Shown here: positions 14,507-23,934 of the stretch, one piece after another
Numbering within the stretch: the stretch's first letter is position 1
How the letters are laid out: each line of letters opens with the position of its first letter
NCBI GenBank assembly: GCA_002347265.1
Contig: DDYB01000003.1
Location: 38,291 to 102,290 of the forward strand
Direction: 5' to 3'
Length of the DNA: 64,000 bases
Source: Desulfobacteraceae bacterium UBA2245
GTDB taxonomy: Bacteria > Desulfobacterota > Desulfobacteria > Desulfobacterales > UBA2245
Translations under genes and position numbers: made by a program
Notes under the pieces: model-generated
The model's input: the letters and a program-made list of their open reading frames with translations, nothing else
Told to the model about the DNA's origin: nothing
Databases searched by the model: none

Positions 14507-16501
14507 ATGCCTGATTTTAAAATAACCTCCGATTTTACACCCAAAGGCGATCAGCCCGGCGCCATCGACGCCCTGAGCCAGGGGCTTATCTCCGAAAAGG
14601 AGCACCAGGTGCTGCTCGGCGTGACCGGCTCCGGCAAGACCTTTGCCATGGCCCATGTGATCGCCCGGGTCCAGAGGCCGACCCTGGTCATCGCGCCCAA
14701 CAAGACTCTGGCGGCCCAGCTCTACCATGAATTCAGACAGTTTTTCCCCGAAAACGCGGTGGAGTATTTTGTCAGCTACTACGACTATTATCAGCCCGAA
14801 GCCTATATTCCGGCCAGCGATACCTATATTCAGAAAGACTCCTCCATCAATGAGATGATCGACAAACTGCGCCACTCGGCCACGCGATCCGTGCTTTCGC
14901 GCAAGGATGTCCTGGTGGTGGCCAGCGTTTCGTGCATCTTCGGCCTCGGCGCTCCGGAAGATTACCTGGCCATGCGTCTTGAGCTCAAAGCCGGCACGGA
15001 AAAACCCAGGGATCGGATTCTCAATGATCTCGTCTCCATGCACTACGAGCGGAACGACTGGGATTTTCACCGGGGGACGTTCCGGGTGCGGGGGGATCGG
15101 GTTGAAATTTTTCCGGCCTATGAGGAAGACGCGGCCATTCGCATCGAATTTTTCGGAGACGAGATCGACGCCATCGCCGAGATCGACCCCCTGAAGGGGA
15201 CGGTCAAGCGGACCTTTTCCCAGACAACGGTGTATCCGGCCAGCCACTATGTCACACAGAAAGCCACCCTGAAACGCGCATCCGAGTCCATTGTCGCGGA
15301 GCTCAAAGAGCGGATCCACTTTTTCCGGGATCAGGGAAAGCTGATCGAAGCCCAAAGAATCGAGGAGCGCACCCATTTCGACCTGGAAATGATGATGGAG
15401 TTGGGTTACTGCAACGGCATTGAAAATTATTCCAGGCATCTGACCGGAAGGAAACGCGGCGAGCCGCCGCCGACCCTTCTGGATTATTTCCCGAAAGACT
15501 TTCTCCTCTTTATCGATGAAAGCCATATCGGCGTTCCCCAGATCCGGGCCATGTATCACGGGGATCGTTCCCGCAAACAGACCCTGGTTGAATACGGGTT
15601 CCGCCTGCCTTCGGCTCTGGACAACCGTCCTCTGACCTTTGAGGAATTCAACGGGCGGATTCGCCAGGCGGTGTATGTGTCGGCAACGCCTTCGGAATAC
15701 GAACTGGAAAAGGCGGACGGCGCTGTTTCAGAGCTGATCGTGCGGCCTACCGGACTTCTGGATCCCGTCATCGAGGTGCGCTCCGCGCAAAACCAGGTGG
15801 ACGATCTGCTGGATGAAATCCTTTCCTGCACCCGGAACCAGGATCGGGTGCTGATCACCACGCTGACCAAGCGGATGGCCGAGGATCTGACCGAATACTA
15901 CAAGGAGCTGGGAGTAAAGATCCGGTATCTGCATTCGGATATCAACACCATGGAACGCATGGAGATCCTGCAGGATCTGAGAGCGGGCAAGTTCGACGTG
16001 CTGGTGGGAATCAACCTGCTTCGCGAAGGGCTGGATATTCCGGAAGTCTCTCTGGTGGCCATACTGGACGCCGACAAGGAAGGCTTTTTGAGATCGGGCC
16101 GTTCCCTGATACAGACCTGCGGCCGGGCATCCCGAAACGCGAGAGGCCGGGTGATCATGTATGCCGATACCCGCACCCGGGCCATGGAACAGGCGATCGA
16201 TGAAACCGTACGAAGAAGAACCATTCAGCAGGCCTACAATGAGCAATACCACATCACGCCGACGACGATTCAGAAGGCGGTTTCATCCGTATTCGCGGAC
16301 CTTTATGAAATAAAGAAAACCGAGACGCAAGCTGTTGAAGAAGCGGTTGCCTCCTTTGGTTCTCTGAACGATCTGGATGCGACCATCGGGCGCCTGGAGT
16401 CCGAGATGAAACAGGCGGCCAAGGACCTTGCCTTTGAACGGGCCGCCAGGCTGAGGGACCGCATTCGGGAACTCAGAAAGCTGGGGGTTTTTGGGGGATA
16501 A
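14507..16501 (+). CDS. uvrB: Excinuclease ABC subunit B
   Basis: This encodes 664 residues. It has Walker A GVTGSGKT (about residues 39-46), the beta-hairpin YVSYYDYYQPEAYIP (here FVSYYDYYQPEAYIP), the helicase motif FIDESH, motif VI RSLIQTCGRASRNARG, and the C-terminal UVR coiled coil EMKQAAKDLAFERAARLRDR that contacts UvrC. It is the damage-verifying ATPase of nucleotide excision repair. uvrC follows 3 bp after its stop codon, so the pair is one operon. Confidence 0.97.
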   Translation: MPDFKITSDFTPKGDQPGAIDALSQGLISEKEHQVLLGVTGSGKTFAMAHVIARVQRPTLVIAPNKTLAAQLYHEFRQFFPENAVEYFVSYYDYYQPEAYIPASDTYIQKDSSINEMIDKLRHSATRSVLSRKDVLVVASVSCIFGLGAPEDYLAMRLELKAGTEKPRDRILNDLVSMHYERNDWDFHRGTFRVRGDRVEIFPAYEEDAAIRIEFFGDEIDAIAEIDPLKGTVKRTFSQTTVYPASHYVTQKATLKRASESIVAELKERIHFFRDQGKLIEAQRIEERTHFDLEMMMELGYCNGIENYSRHLTGRKRGEPPPTLLDYFPKDFLLFIDESHIGVPQIRAMYHGDRSRKQTLVEYGFRLPSALDNRPLTFEEFNGRIRQAVYVSATPSEYELEKADGAVSELIVRPTGLLDPVIEVRSAQNQVDDLLDEILSCTRNQDRVLITTLTKRMAEDLTEYYKELGVKIRYLHSDINTMERMEILQDLRAGKFDVLVGINLLREGLDIPEVSLVAILDADKEGFLRSGRSLIQTCGRASRNARGRVIMYADTRTRAMEQAIDETVRRRTIQQAYNEQYHITPTTIQKAVSSVFADLYEIKKTETQAVEEAVASFGSLNDLDATIGRLESEMKQAAKDLAFERAARLRDRIRELRKLGVFGG

Positions 16502-16504
16502 CCG

Positions 16505-18331
16505 ATGGATGGCAATCATTCGAAAGATTCGCCGCTTCTGGAAAAACTCTCATCCGTATCCGGAGGGCCGGGCGTTTATCTGATGAAGGATGCGGACGGC
16601 AATGTCATCTACGTGGGCAAGGCCAAGAATCTCAAAAAACGCCTGGGATCCTATTTCAAGCCGCCCCATCTTCAGGATTCGAAAACCGCCGCACTGGTAA
16701 AAAAAATCAGCGTTTTTGAAACCATTGTCACCCATACCGAAAAAGAGGCCCTGATACTTGAATCCAACCTGATCAAGCGCCACCGGCCCCGCTACAATGT
16801 GATTCTGAAGGACGACAAGCGGTATGCCTCTCTGAAACTGGAGATCCGCAATCCGTATCCTTTTCTGAGCGTGGCCCGAAAGATCGAAAAAGACGGGGCC
16901 CTGTATTTCGGGCCGTTTTCCTCAGGGCTTGCCGTCCGGCAGACGCTGAAACTGATTCACAAGACGTTCAAACTGCGAAAATGCCAGACAAAAGAGCTTA
17001 AAAAGCGCGCCCGTCCCTGTCTGCTGTTTCAGATGGACGCCTGCCTGGCGCCGTGCTGCCGTAACGTGAGCTCCGATGAATACCAGGAAATCGTCAATGA
17101 GGTTGTGTTGTTTCTGAAGGGCAGAACCCCCGAGCTGATCGAAAAGGTTCGCAGCCAGATGGCAGCGGCGGCTCGAGTCCAGGAATTTGAGAAAGCAGCT
17201 GCCTTGAGGGACAGGCTGTTCGCGCTTCAGGAGACGCTTGAAAAGCAGGTTTCGGTTACGCATGATTTTGCGGATCGGGATGTGCTGGCTGTCGCCGAAG
17301 GAGACGAGACGAGCCTGGTCACGCAGATGATCGTCCGGAACGGATTTCTGCTGGGCGTGCGACATTTTGCCTTTTCCGGGACCATGGTTTCGGGAGGCGA
17401 TCTGCTGGAAACCTTCATCCGGCAGCACTACGAGGCCACGCCTTTTGTTCCCAAAGAAATTCTGATTGCCGAGCCAATCGAAACCGCTCTGCATCTTTCG
17501 GAATTACTCGGGGAAATCAAGGGGCAAAAGGTGCGCATTATTCGCCCTCAGCGGGGCGAAAAACTTCGATTGACTGAAATGGCCATACAAAATGCGATCA
17601 ACCATCTTCGGGAACTGGTCGACGCTCAGGCCGGCAACGCGGATATGCTCGATCGTCTTGCCGTGGTTTTAAATATTCGGGCGGCACGACGCATCGAATG
17701 CGTGGACAACTCCAACATCGGCGGAACCGAAATGGTGTCAGGCCTTGTGGTTTACGAGGACGCCAGGCCCAAAAAATCCGACTACCGGCGTTACCGGATT
17801 CGAACAGCGACCGGCCCGGATGATTATGCCGCCATGAGCGAGGTTCTGGGGCGGCGTTTTGGAAAAGACGATGCCGCGTATCCGGACCTTCTCATGGTAG
17901 ATGGCGGCAAGGGGCAGATCGGCATGGCGGTTGCCGTTGCCAGGGAGCTGGGTATCGAGGGCCGGTTTCAGATCATCGGGATTGCAAAGAAAGATGAAGC
18001 CAGGGGGGAGACCCGGGATAAGATCTATCAGCCCGGCAGAAGCAATCCGGTCAACTTCCGGGGTCAGGAGGATCTTCTGCTGTTCCTTCAGCGCATTCGC
18101 GACGAAGCGCACCGGTTTGCCTTATCCTATCATCGGAAAAGGCGCGGCAAGGCGGCGCTGCAGTCGGTTCTGGACCATATTCCGGGAATCGGAATCCGGC
18201 GCAAAAGGACCCTGCTTCAGCACTTCGGAAGTATAAAAAAAATCCGGGCAGCGTCGGTTGATGAACTCAACGCACTGCCCGGAATGAATCGCAAGTCAGC
18301 TGAAGCCGTGCATCAGGCACTGGCTTCCTGA
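16505..18331 (+). CDS. uvrC: Excinuclease ABC subunit C
   Basis: This encodes 608 residues. The N-terminal GIY-YIG nuclease (GVYLMKDADGNVIYVGKAKN) makes the 3' cut. A UVR motif (ARVQEFEKAAALRDRLFALQ, about residues 215-235) binds UvrB. An RNase H-like domain follows (ECVDNSNIGG, LLMVDGGKGQ) and makes the 5' cut. Helix-hairpin-helix motifs lie at the end (HIPGIGIRRKRTLLQHFGS, ALPGMNRKSAEAV). It is translationally close to uvrB and convergent with mdh, with only 7 bp between stop codons and no clear hairpin. Confidence 0.97.
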   Translation: MDGNHSKDSPLLEKLSSVSGGPGVYLMKDADGNVIYVGKAKNLKKRLGSYFKPPHLQDSKTAALVKKISVFETIVTHTEKEALILESNLIKRHRPRYNVILKDDKRYASLKLEIRNPYPFLSVARKIEKDGALYFGPFSSGLAVRQTLKLIHKTFKLRKCQTKELKKRARPCLLFQMDACLAPCCRNVSSDEYQEIVNEVVLFLKGRTPELIEKVRSQMAAAARVQEFEKAAALRDRLFALQETLEKQVSVTHDFADRDVLAVAEGDETSLVTQMIVRNGFLLGVRHFAFSGTMVSGGDLLETFIRQHYEATPFVPKEILIAEPIETALHLSELLGEIKGQKVRIIRPQRGEKLRLTEMAIQNAINHLRELVDAQAGNADMLDRLAVVLNIRAARRIECVDNSNIGGTEMVSGLVVYEDARPKKSDYRRYRIRTATGPDDYAAMSEVLGRRFGKDDAAYPDLLMVDGGKGQIGMAVAVARELGIEGRFQIIGIAKKDEARGETRDKIYQPGRSNPVNFRGQEDLLLFLQRIRDEAHRFALSYHRKRRGKAALQSVLDHIPGIGIRRKRTLLQHFGSIKKIRAASVDELNALPGMNRKSAEAVHQALAS

Positions 18332-18338
18332 CTCATCA

Positions 18339-19274
18339 TTACTGCAGTTTTTTCATTGCATCGACAAGCCCCTGAACTGCGTTGGCGGATTTTTTCAGAG
18401 CCGCGTCTTCTTCCGGCGACAGTTTGACTTCGATGACTTGCTCAACACCGTTTTTGCCCAGTTTGACGGGAACGCCGACAAAAAGGTTGTTGATGCCGTA
18501 TTCGCCTTGGAGCAGGACGGCGCAGGGCAGGATCATGCGTTTGTCTTTGAGGATGGATTCAGCCATTTGGGCTGCTCCGGAGGCCGGTCCAAAGAAGGCG
18601 CTTCCGGTCTTGAGCAGCTTGACGACTTCGGCGCCGCCATTGGCGGTTCTGTCGCACAGCGCATCGATTCTTTCCTTGGACATCAGTTCGGTGATCGGAA
18701 TGCCGGCAACCGTGGAGAAGCGGGGCAGGGGAACCATGGTGTCGCCGTGTCCACCGAGCACGAAAGCATGGGTGCTTTCCACCGAAACATTGAGTTCTTC
18801 GGCGATAAAGTAACGGAAACGGGCGGAGTCAAGAACGCCGGCCATACCGATAACGCGGTTTTTCGGGAATCCGGAGGTCTCGTAGGCCACATGGCACATC
18901 GCGTCCAACGGGTTGGCAACCACGATGATGATGGCGTTGGGAGAATATTTGGTAGCCTTGGAGACAACGTCCCTCATGATCTTGGAGTTGATGCCCAGAA
19001 GATCATCGCGGCTCATGCCAGGTTTTCTCGGAACGCCGGAGGTGATGATGATGATGTCGGAATTGGCGGAAGCTTCGTATCCTTTGGAGGATCCGGTGAT
19101 GCGGGAATCATGCTTTTCCACCGGAGCGGCTTCGGCAAGGTCAAGGCCTTTGCCTTCAGGAAGCCCGTCAATGATATCGATCAGACAAACATCGCACAGC
19201 TCTTTTTCAGCCAGCCGTTGTGCACAGGTAGCGCCGACATTGCCAGCTCCGACTACGGTTACTTTCTTGTCCAT
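18339..19274 (-). CDS. mdh: Malate dehydrogenase
   Basis: This encodes 311 residues. It has the Rossmann loop VVGAGNVGATCAQRL (residues 7-21), the substrate loop VPRKPGMSRDDL with two Arg residues as in malate (not lactate) enzymes, VANPLDAM, and the catalytic His in VLGGHGDTMVPL. It belongs to the LDH-like MDH class common in anaerobes. It interconverts malate and oxaloacetate with NAD in the cytoplasm. CAAGGAGAT precedes the ATG. Confidence 0.93.
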   Translation of the reverse strand: MDKKVTVVGAGNVGATCAQRLAEKELCDVCLIDIIDGLPEGKGLDLAEAAPVEKHDSRITGSSKGYEASANSDIIIITSGVPRKPGMSRDDLLGINSKIMRDVVSKATKYSPNAIIIVVANPLDAMCHVAYETSGFPKNRVIGMAGVLDSARFRYFIAEELNVSVESTHAFVLGGHGDTMVPLPRFSTVAGIPITELMSKERIDALCDRTANGGAEVVKLLKTGSAFFGPASGAAQMAESILKDKRMILPCAVLLQGEYGINNLFVGVPVKLGKNGVEQVIEVKLSPEEDAALKKSANAVQGLVDAMKKLQ

Positions 19275-19885
19275 AGAAATCTCCTTGTTGTGTTATAGCG
19301 GTTAAAATAAAGCAGTTTAAAATTGACCACTGCGAATAAATTCACGCCAATTGGTTGATAAGAGTGAATTCCCATACCGCAAAAGCCATCCGTTCGAGAA
19401 CCCTGCAGCAGGAAGAACCCCAAACGAAAGGCTTTAGAATACCATATATTCTTATCGTGTCAATACCATAAATCGGAACGGAGTTTCATTTTTTATAATG
19501 CAGCCGGCTCGAACTGACCGCAGACGAAAAAACAGTTGATGAATGGCATGGATGCATCGAATGCCGCGGCCGGCAGCTTCCGTTTCCGGCATGGTTTATT
19601 AATCTCATGTTGCGGTAAGTTAAAATATAAGATATAAAATTAAGGCTTTAAAATACGACGCTTTTTGGGATGGGTCATGAAGATATGTATTTGCATTCTC
19701 AGTAATATTGACATAGATTCCAATAAAGGATATGTTGCTAAGACTTTTTGTCGTTGATCCTTCTGGACGAACAAAGATTTTGAGGTAATTCTTGTTTTAA
19801 GTCAACGGCATGCAACGTAAGTTGTTTTGACCGTTGCTTATGAAGTTCACCCTCGGTTCGCGCGGAATTTAGCGGAGTTTTTTCG
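19275..19885. other. 611-bp intergenic region
   Basis: This is a divergent spacer between mdh (minus) and the signalling operon (plus). It is AT-rich toward its right end. Apart from the promoter-like pair at 19708-19736 I see no gene, tRNA or strong hairpin in it. Confidence 0.6.
19708..19736 (+). promoter_or_regulatory. Candidate sigma-70 promoter of the signalling operon
   Basis: TTGACA (19708-19713), a 17-bp spacer, then TATGTT (19731-19736). The -35 is perfect and the -10 matches at 4 of 6 positions. It is 150 bp before the first start codon. Confidence 0.45.
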
Positions 19886-20848
19886 ATGGATGTCAAAGAA
19901 CAGATCAAAGTTCTACTCCGGGAAGCCGAAGTTTATCAGCGGCAAGGACTCTATGGTGAGGCGAAAATTAAATACGGCAAAGCCGTTGATATTATCCGCA
20001 GCATCGAACGTGTGAAAAACAGGGAACAGCTTCTGGAGGGTATACAGGCCAAGATTGACGCGATTGAACAGTCGGTTCAGAAAATTATCAAGGCCGAAAT
20101 GCATCCAAAAATATCCGCACGGATTCAAGACCTGATTCAGGAGAAATTTTCATTTTCCGGAGACAGGGATCAGGCCTCCCTGGAAGGCGCCATAGCACTG
20201 GCCAAATTCGGTCAGTATGAGAGAGCGCTGAAAGAGTTCGACAGTCTGATCGGCAAAGACGCCTTGCGGTTTGAGGCGGCTAAAAACATGATCCGCTGTC
20301 ATCTGGCCATGGCATCTGCGGACAATGCAGATGCTGCCGTTGACCAGTACAGACAGTGGCTGGACGCCGACATTTTATCTGTTGAGGAATTGCATAGGAT
20401 CAGGGCTTTTCTGGACACGCATCTGCATCAGAAAGGCATCTCTGCTTTTTTGCCCATACCGGGAGCAAAGGAAACCGTCGCCGAGTTCGAGGTCGGCATG
20501 CCTGTTTCGGGAACTTCCGATGAGACCGAAGCAGACCTGGAAACGCCCGATGAGGATATGGTGGATATCAATGCCGTTTCCTTCGCGCTGGATCATGGCC
20601 CGTTAAAAGAGAAAAAATTCGAGCTGGAGGTCAGCTTCCAATCCGGCAATACCATAAGCTTCATTATACCGGGAAAGGAGACTTCGCTGCTGGATAATTT
20701 GACTGTCGGCCACAAGATCGGCGATGTCCAGTTTTTCTCATCGATAGCCATTTTTGAGGCAAGCGCCCTGGTGTCGGCCAAGACTGAAATTAAATCCGGT
20801 CCCAAGCAAGGCTCTTTCAGTCTGGATCTGAAGATTATGAGCGCCTAG
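19886..20848 (+). CDS. TPR-like protein, first gene of a GTPase signalling operon
   Basis: This encodes 320 residues. The N-terminal half is helical and TPR-like (LLREAEVYQRQGLYGEAKIK and AIALAKFGQYERALKEFDSL are tetratricopeptide-style helices). An acidic linker follows at about residues 205-235. The C-terminal ~80 residues (FELEVSFQSGNTISFIIPGK onward) look like a beta domain related in pattern to PilZ or adaptor domains. No signal peptide is seen. It lies 67 bp before the MglA-like GTPase on the same strand. A scaffold or effector role for the GTPase is inferred from position only. Confidence 0.65.
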   Translation: MDVKEQIKVLLREAEVYQRQGLYGEAKIKYGKAVDIIRSIERVKNREQLLEGIQAKIDAIEQSVQKIIKAEMHPKISARIQDLIQEKFSFSGDRDQASLEGAIALAKFGQYERALKEFDSLIGKDALRFEAAKNMIRCHLAMASADNADAAVDQYRQWLDADILSVEELHRIRAFLDTHLHQKGISAFLPIPGAKETVAEFEVGMPVSGTSDETEADLETPDEDMVDINAVSFALDHGPLKEKKFELEVSFQSGNTISFIIPGKETSLLDNLTVGHKIGDVQFFSSIAIFEASALVSAKTEIKSGPKQGSFSLDLKIMSA

Positions 20849-20915
20849 TTTTTATTCGACCGAACAATGCAATATATCAATCAGGTAGAAACATCCGCAA
20901 TCGGAGCTGTTCGGA

Positions 20916-21530
20916 ATGGCGATATTTAACTTACAGAAGCGCGAGATTGAGTGCAAGATTGTTTATTATGGTCCGGGCAGATGCGGGAAAACCACGAATC
21001 TCGAATATATTTTCAAGTCTTTCAAAAAACAGATCTCCGGCGACATGGTTTCCATCGACACCGAAGGAGACCGGACGCTTTTTTTTGATTTTTTACCCAT
21101 GGGATTGGGCCAGATCAAAGGCTGCGATGTCCGGATGCAGCTTTATACGGTTCCGGGACAGGTCAAATACAGTTCCACCCGAAAACTGGTTTTAAGGGGT
21201 GTGGATGGAGTCGTTTTTGTGGCGGACTCACTGGAAATCAGGCGCAATAAAAACATGCTTGCCCTGAAGGATCTGGAGCAGAATCTCAAAGAATACAATA
21301 TGAGCATATTTAAGATTCCGCTTGTGCTGCAGTATAACAAGCGAGACTTGGCGGAACAGGGTCTTCCGATCATGCCGATCGAAATGCTGGAACATGATCT
21401 GAACCGTCAGTTAAAGGCGCCGTCTTTTCCAGCTGTTGCTTTTACCGGTGAAGGCGTGGGAACGACTCTGAAGGAATGCTTGAAATTAACCCTGAAACAC
21501 CTGCAGAAAAGCCTGCAATGGGGGCAGTAA
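20916..21530 (+). CDS. MglA-like small Ras-superfamily GTPase
   Basis: This encodes 204 residues. It has the P-loop GPGRCGKT (19-26), the switch region with DTEGDRTLFFDFLP, a switch II/G3 variant YTVPGQV in place of DxxG, and G4 NKRD. The TVPGQ form and the lack of a membrane anchor are typical of bacterial MglA-type GTPases, which set cell polarity or organise motility and secretion. The first codons (MAIFNLQKREIECKIVYYGP) are also family-typical. Flanking genes suggest that it works with a TPR protein and PATAN/CNB proteins. Confidence 0.88.
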   Translation: MAIFNLQKREIECKIVYYGPGRCGKTTNLEYIFKSFKKQISGDMVSIDTEGDRTLFFDFLPMGLGQIKGCDVRMQLYTVPGQVKYSSTRKLVLRGVDGVVFVADSLEIRRNKNMLALKDLEQNLKEYNMSIFKIPLVLQYNKRDLAEQGLPIMPIEMLEHDLNRQLKAPSFPAVAFTGEGVGTTLKECLKLTLKHLQKSLQWGQ

Positions 21531-21539
21531 TCATCAGCG

Positions 21540-22721
21540 ATGGATTATAATCAAGTCTTTTCTGGCTATCTGAATTTTCTCAGCCTGGCGGATGTGTTGC
21601 AGATTCTGGGAACCAGCGGCTGCTCAGGTTTGCTTCAGCTTCACAGTAAATTTGCCGAGAGTCCCGGAGTTGTCTATATTTCCAAAGGCAATCCAGTCCA
21701 TGCCTCTGCCGGAAAATTAGAGGGATTGGAGGCGCTATACGCCCTGTTCGGATGGAAGGATGGAAAATTTGAATTTTTCAGAAGGACCGTCCATCAGGGA
21801 AAAACGATTCGAAAAAACCGCATGGAAATTATCCTGGATGGGTTGCGGTTGCTGGATGACGGACAAATCCCTGTTCTGGGGCCATCCGAAAACTTCCTGC
21901 CGCATGGAGCGGAAAAAGATTCCTCGGGTATTCCTTTAATCAAAGGTCCCTTGGTTGACTACATGTATGTGGTTGATGAAGAATGTTTCGAAAACGAAAA
22001 CGTGATCGTCGAGGGCCGGTATGGAAGCTGGATATGGGTGATCCTTGAAGGCGTCGCCGAGATTGTCAAGGAGACGCCCCTGGGTCCGATTCCCATACTG
22101 AGGCTTGGAGAGGGCGCTTTTATCGGCAATCTATCCTCTTTTTTGCTGCATCAGCAGTTTGAAAGAACCTATTCGGCCAAGGCCATTGGCAAACTGCAAC
22201 TCGGCGTACTCGATTCACAAAGGCTGTCCAAGGAATTTGCCCGGATCCCCTCAGTTTTCAGAGGATTTGTTTTAAGTCTGAACAATCGTTTAATTCAGGT
22301 GTCCGATCGCGTGGTCGAACTTGCCTTAAACAAACCCGACACTTTCCCTTTTTGCCCGAATCAAATCATCAAGCAGGGCAAGAGCGATGAACGACTTTAC
22401 CACATCACCGATGGGTACGCGATAGTGAGCCGATCAATTGACCAGAAACAGGATCTGCCGCTGGTACGCCTTGTTGCAAACGATTATTTCGGCGATGTTC
22501 CTTTTCTGGATATGGGGTTGGAACCCTACGGAGCATCTGTTTTTGCTTCGGAAGATTTTCAGGCCGCACCCGTAGATATCGAACTTTTTGACTTGGAATT
22601 CACGCGTTTGTCCACCACTTTCCGGAATATGATCGAGGTGACGGCCTCATCAATATCCATCATAACCAAGGTGGCTTGCGACTTTTTTAATCGAACTCGA
22701 GGCAAGACGAATACCAAATGA
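21540..22721 (+). CDS. PATAN (DUF4388) protein with two cyclic-nucleotide-binding-like domains
   Basis: This encodes 393 residues. Residues ~5-110 form a PATAN/DUF4388 domain (FSGYLNFLSLADVLQILGTS, then GVVYISKGNPVHAS and EALYALFGWKDGKFEF), as found next to MglA-like GTPases. Two CNB/CAP-like beta-barrel regions follow. The first is around residues 155-250 (EGRYGSWIWVILEGVAEIVK, LRLGEGAFIGNLSSFL); the second is around 275-370 (IIKQGKSDERLYHITDGYAI, NDYFGDVPFLDMG). The phosphate-binding cassette is not canonical, so nucleotide binding is doubtful. The stop overlaps the next start as ATGA. Confidence 0.75.
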   Translation: MDYNQVFSGYLNFLSLADVLQILGTSGCSGLLQLHSKFAESPGVVYISKGNPVHASAGKLEGLEALYALFGWKDGKFEFFRRTVHQGKTIRKNRMEIILDGLRLLDDGQIPVLGPSENFLPHGAEKDSSGIPLIKGPLVDYMYVVDEECFENENVIVEGRYGSWIWVILEGVAEIVKETPLGPIPILRLGEGAFIGNLSSFLLHQQFERTYSAKAIGKLQLGVLDSQRLSKEFARIPSVFRGFVLSLNNRLIQVSDRVVELALNKPDTFPFCPNQIIKQGKSDERLYHITDGYAIVSRSIDQKQDLPLVRLVANDYFGDVPFLDMGLEPYGASVFASEDFQAAPVDIELFDLEFTRLSTTFRNMIEVTASSISIITKVACDFFNRTRGKTNTK

Positions 22722-23569
22722 CGGATAAACGAATGGAAAATATTCAGGATGGGTTGCGGTTGCCGGATAACGGACAAATTCCCGTAATTAAAGGTCCGCC
22801 GATTGACTATATGTATGTGGTTGATGAAGAATCCTACAAAGATGAGAATGTGATCATCGAGGGCCGGTATGGAAACTGGATATGGGTGATCCTTCATGGC
22901 ATCGTTGAGATTATGAAGGAGACGCCCATTGGCCCGATTCCCATACTGAGACTTGGAGAAGGCGCTTTCATCGGCAATCTGGCCGCTTTTTTGCCGCAGC
23001 AGCAGGTGGAAAGAACCGCTTCGGTCAGGGCCATCGGTAAATTGCAGCTGGCCGTGCTGGATTCACAAAGGCTGGCCAAGGAATTTGCTCAGAGCTCTCC
23101 AGGTTTCCGAGAATTTATTTTAAGTCTGAACAATCGTTTAATCCAGGCGACCAACCGAGTGGTTGAGCTTGCCTTAAACAAACCGGACGCTTTCCCTTTT
23201 TGCCCGAAACAAATCATCAGGCAAGGCAAGAGCGATGAACAGCTTTTTCACATCACCGATGGGCACGCGATCGTGAGCCGATCAATTGACCAGAAACAGG
23301 ATCTGCCGCTGGTACGTCTTGAAAAAGACGATTATTTCGGCAATGTTCCTTTTCTGAATATGGGGCTGGAACCCAGCGGAGCATCTGTTTTTGCTTCGGA
23401 AGATTTTCAGGCCACTCCCGTGGATGTCAATTTTTTCAGCCAGGAATTCACTCGCTTGTCCACCACCTTCCGGAATATGCTCGAGGTGACAGCCTCGTCA
23501 ATATCCATCACAACCAAGGTGGCTTGCGACTTTATTAACCGAACTCAAGGCAAGACGAATATCAAATGA
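22718..23569 (+). CDS. Tandem partial duplicate of the preceding CNB protein, without PATAN domain
   Basis: This encodes 283 residues. From residue ~6 it is closely similar to the 3' two thirds of the preceding gene, at both protein and DNA level (for example GGATGGGTTGCGGTTGC in both). About 60 bp of the linker after the DGLRL block are missing. It keeps both CNB-like domains but lacks PATAN. Its first codons (ATGACGGATAAACGA) match instead the start of the following PilZ gene (ATGACGGACAGACGA). This indicates a tandem duplication whose junction joined the PilZ start region to the middle of the CNB gene. Its stop overlaps the PilZ start as ATGA. Confidence 0.8.
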   Translation: MTDKRMENIQDGLRLPDNGQIPVIKGPPIDYMYVVDEESYKDENVIIEGRYGNWIWVILHGIVEIMKETPIGPIPILRLGEGAFIGNLAAFLPQQQVERTASVRAIGKLQLAVLDSQRLAKEFAQSSPGFREFILSLNNRLIQATNRVVELALNKPDAFPFCPKQIIRQGKSDEQLFHITDGHAIVSRSIDQKQDLPLVRLEKDDYFGNVPFLNMGLEPSGASVFASEDFQATPVDVNFFSQEFTRLSTTFRNMLEVTASSISITTKVACDFINRTQGKTNIK

Positions 23570-23934
23570 CGGACAGACGAAAAGATCCCAGACTTGATAC
23601 ACTGTTGCTGATTCATCTGGAAACCTATGACGGCGATGCAGTCGCCGGGCAGGGCATGGGACGAACCATCGATATTTCGCGTTCCGGCGTTCGCCTTGAA
23701 ACACGATTTCCCATCAATGCCCCCGAAAAAAGCCTGATTCTGGTGGCCATCGGCGTAAGAAACGAGGTGGTCGAAATCAAGGCCAGAATTGTCCGCACTT
23801 CAACTCCTGAACCCGGTGTATACCATTATGGCATCCAGTTTTTGGAGCAGGATCCGAAAAAGCTGAAAATTTTAGATGCCTACATCCAGGCATTCATGAA
23901 TCATAAGAACGGAGGCGCGCCGGAATCCGAATGA
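23566..23934 (+). CDS. PilZ domain protein (cyclic-di-GMP binding)
   Basis: This encodes 122 residues. It has the two PilZ ligand motifs: RRKDPR (residues 4-9, the RxxxR switch) and DISRSGVRLE (about residues 35-44, the D/NxSxxG motif). The rest is the single beta-barrel, ending YHYGIQFLE. It should bind c-di-GMP in the cytoplasm and pass the signal to a partner. Overlapping starts and stops on both sides place it firmly in this operon. Confidence 0.88.
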   Translation: MTDRRKDPRLDTLLLIHLETYDGDAVAGQGMGRTIDISRSGVRLETRFPINAPEKSLILVAIGVRNEVVEIKARIVRTSTPEPGVYHYGIQFLEQDPKKLKILDAYIQAFMNHKNGGAPESE

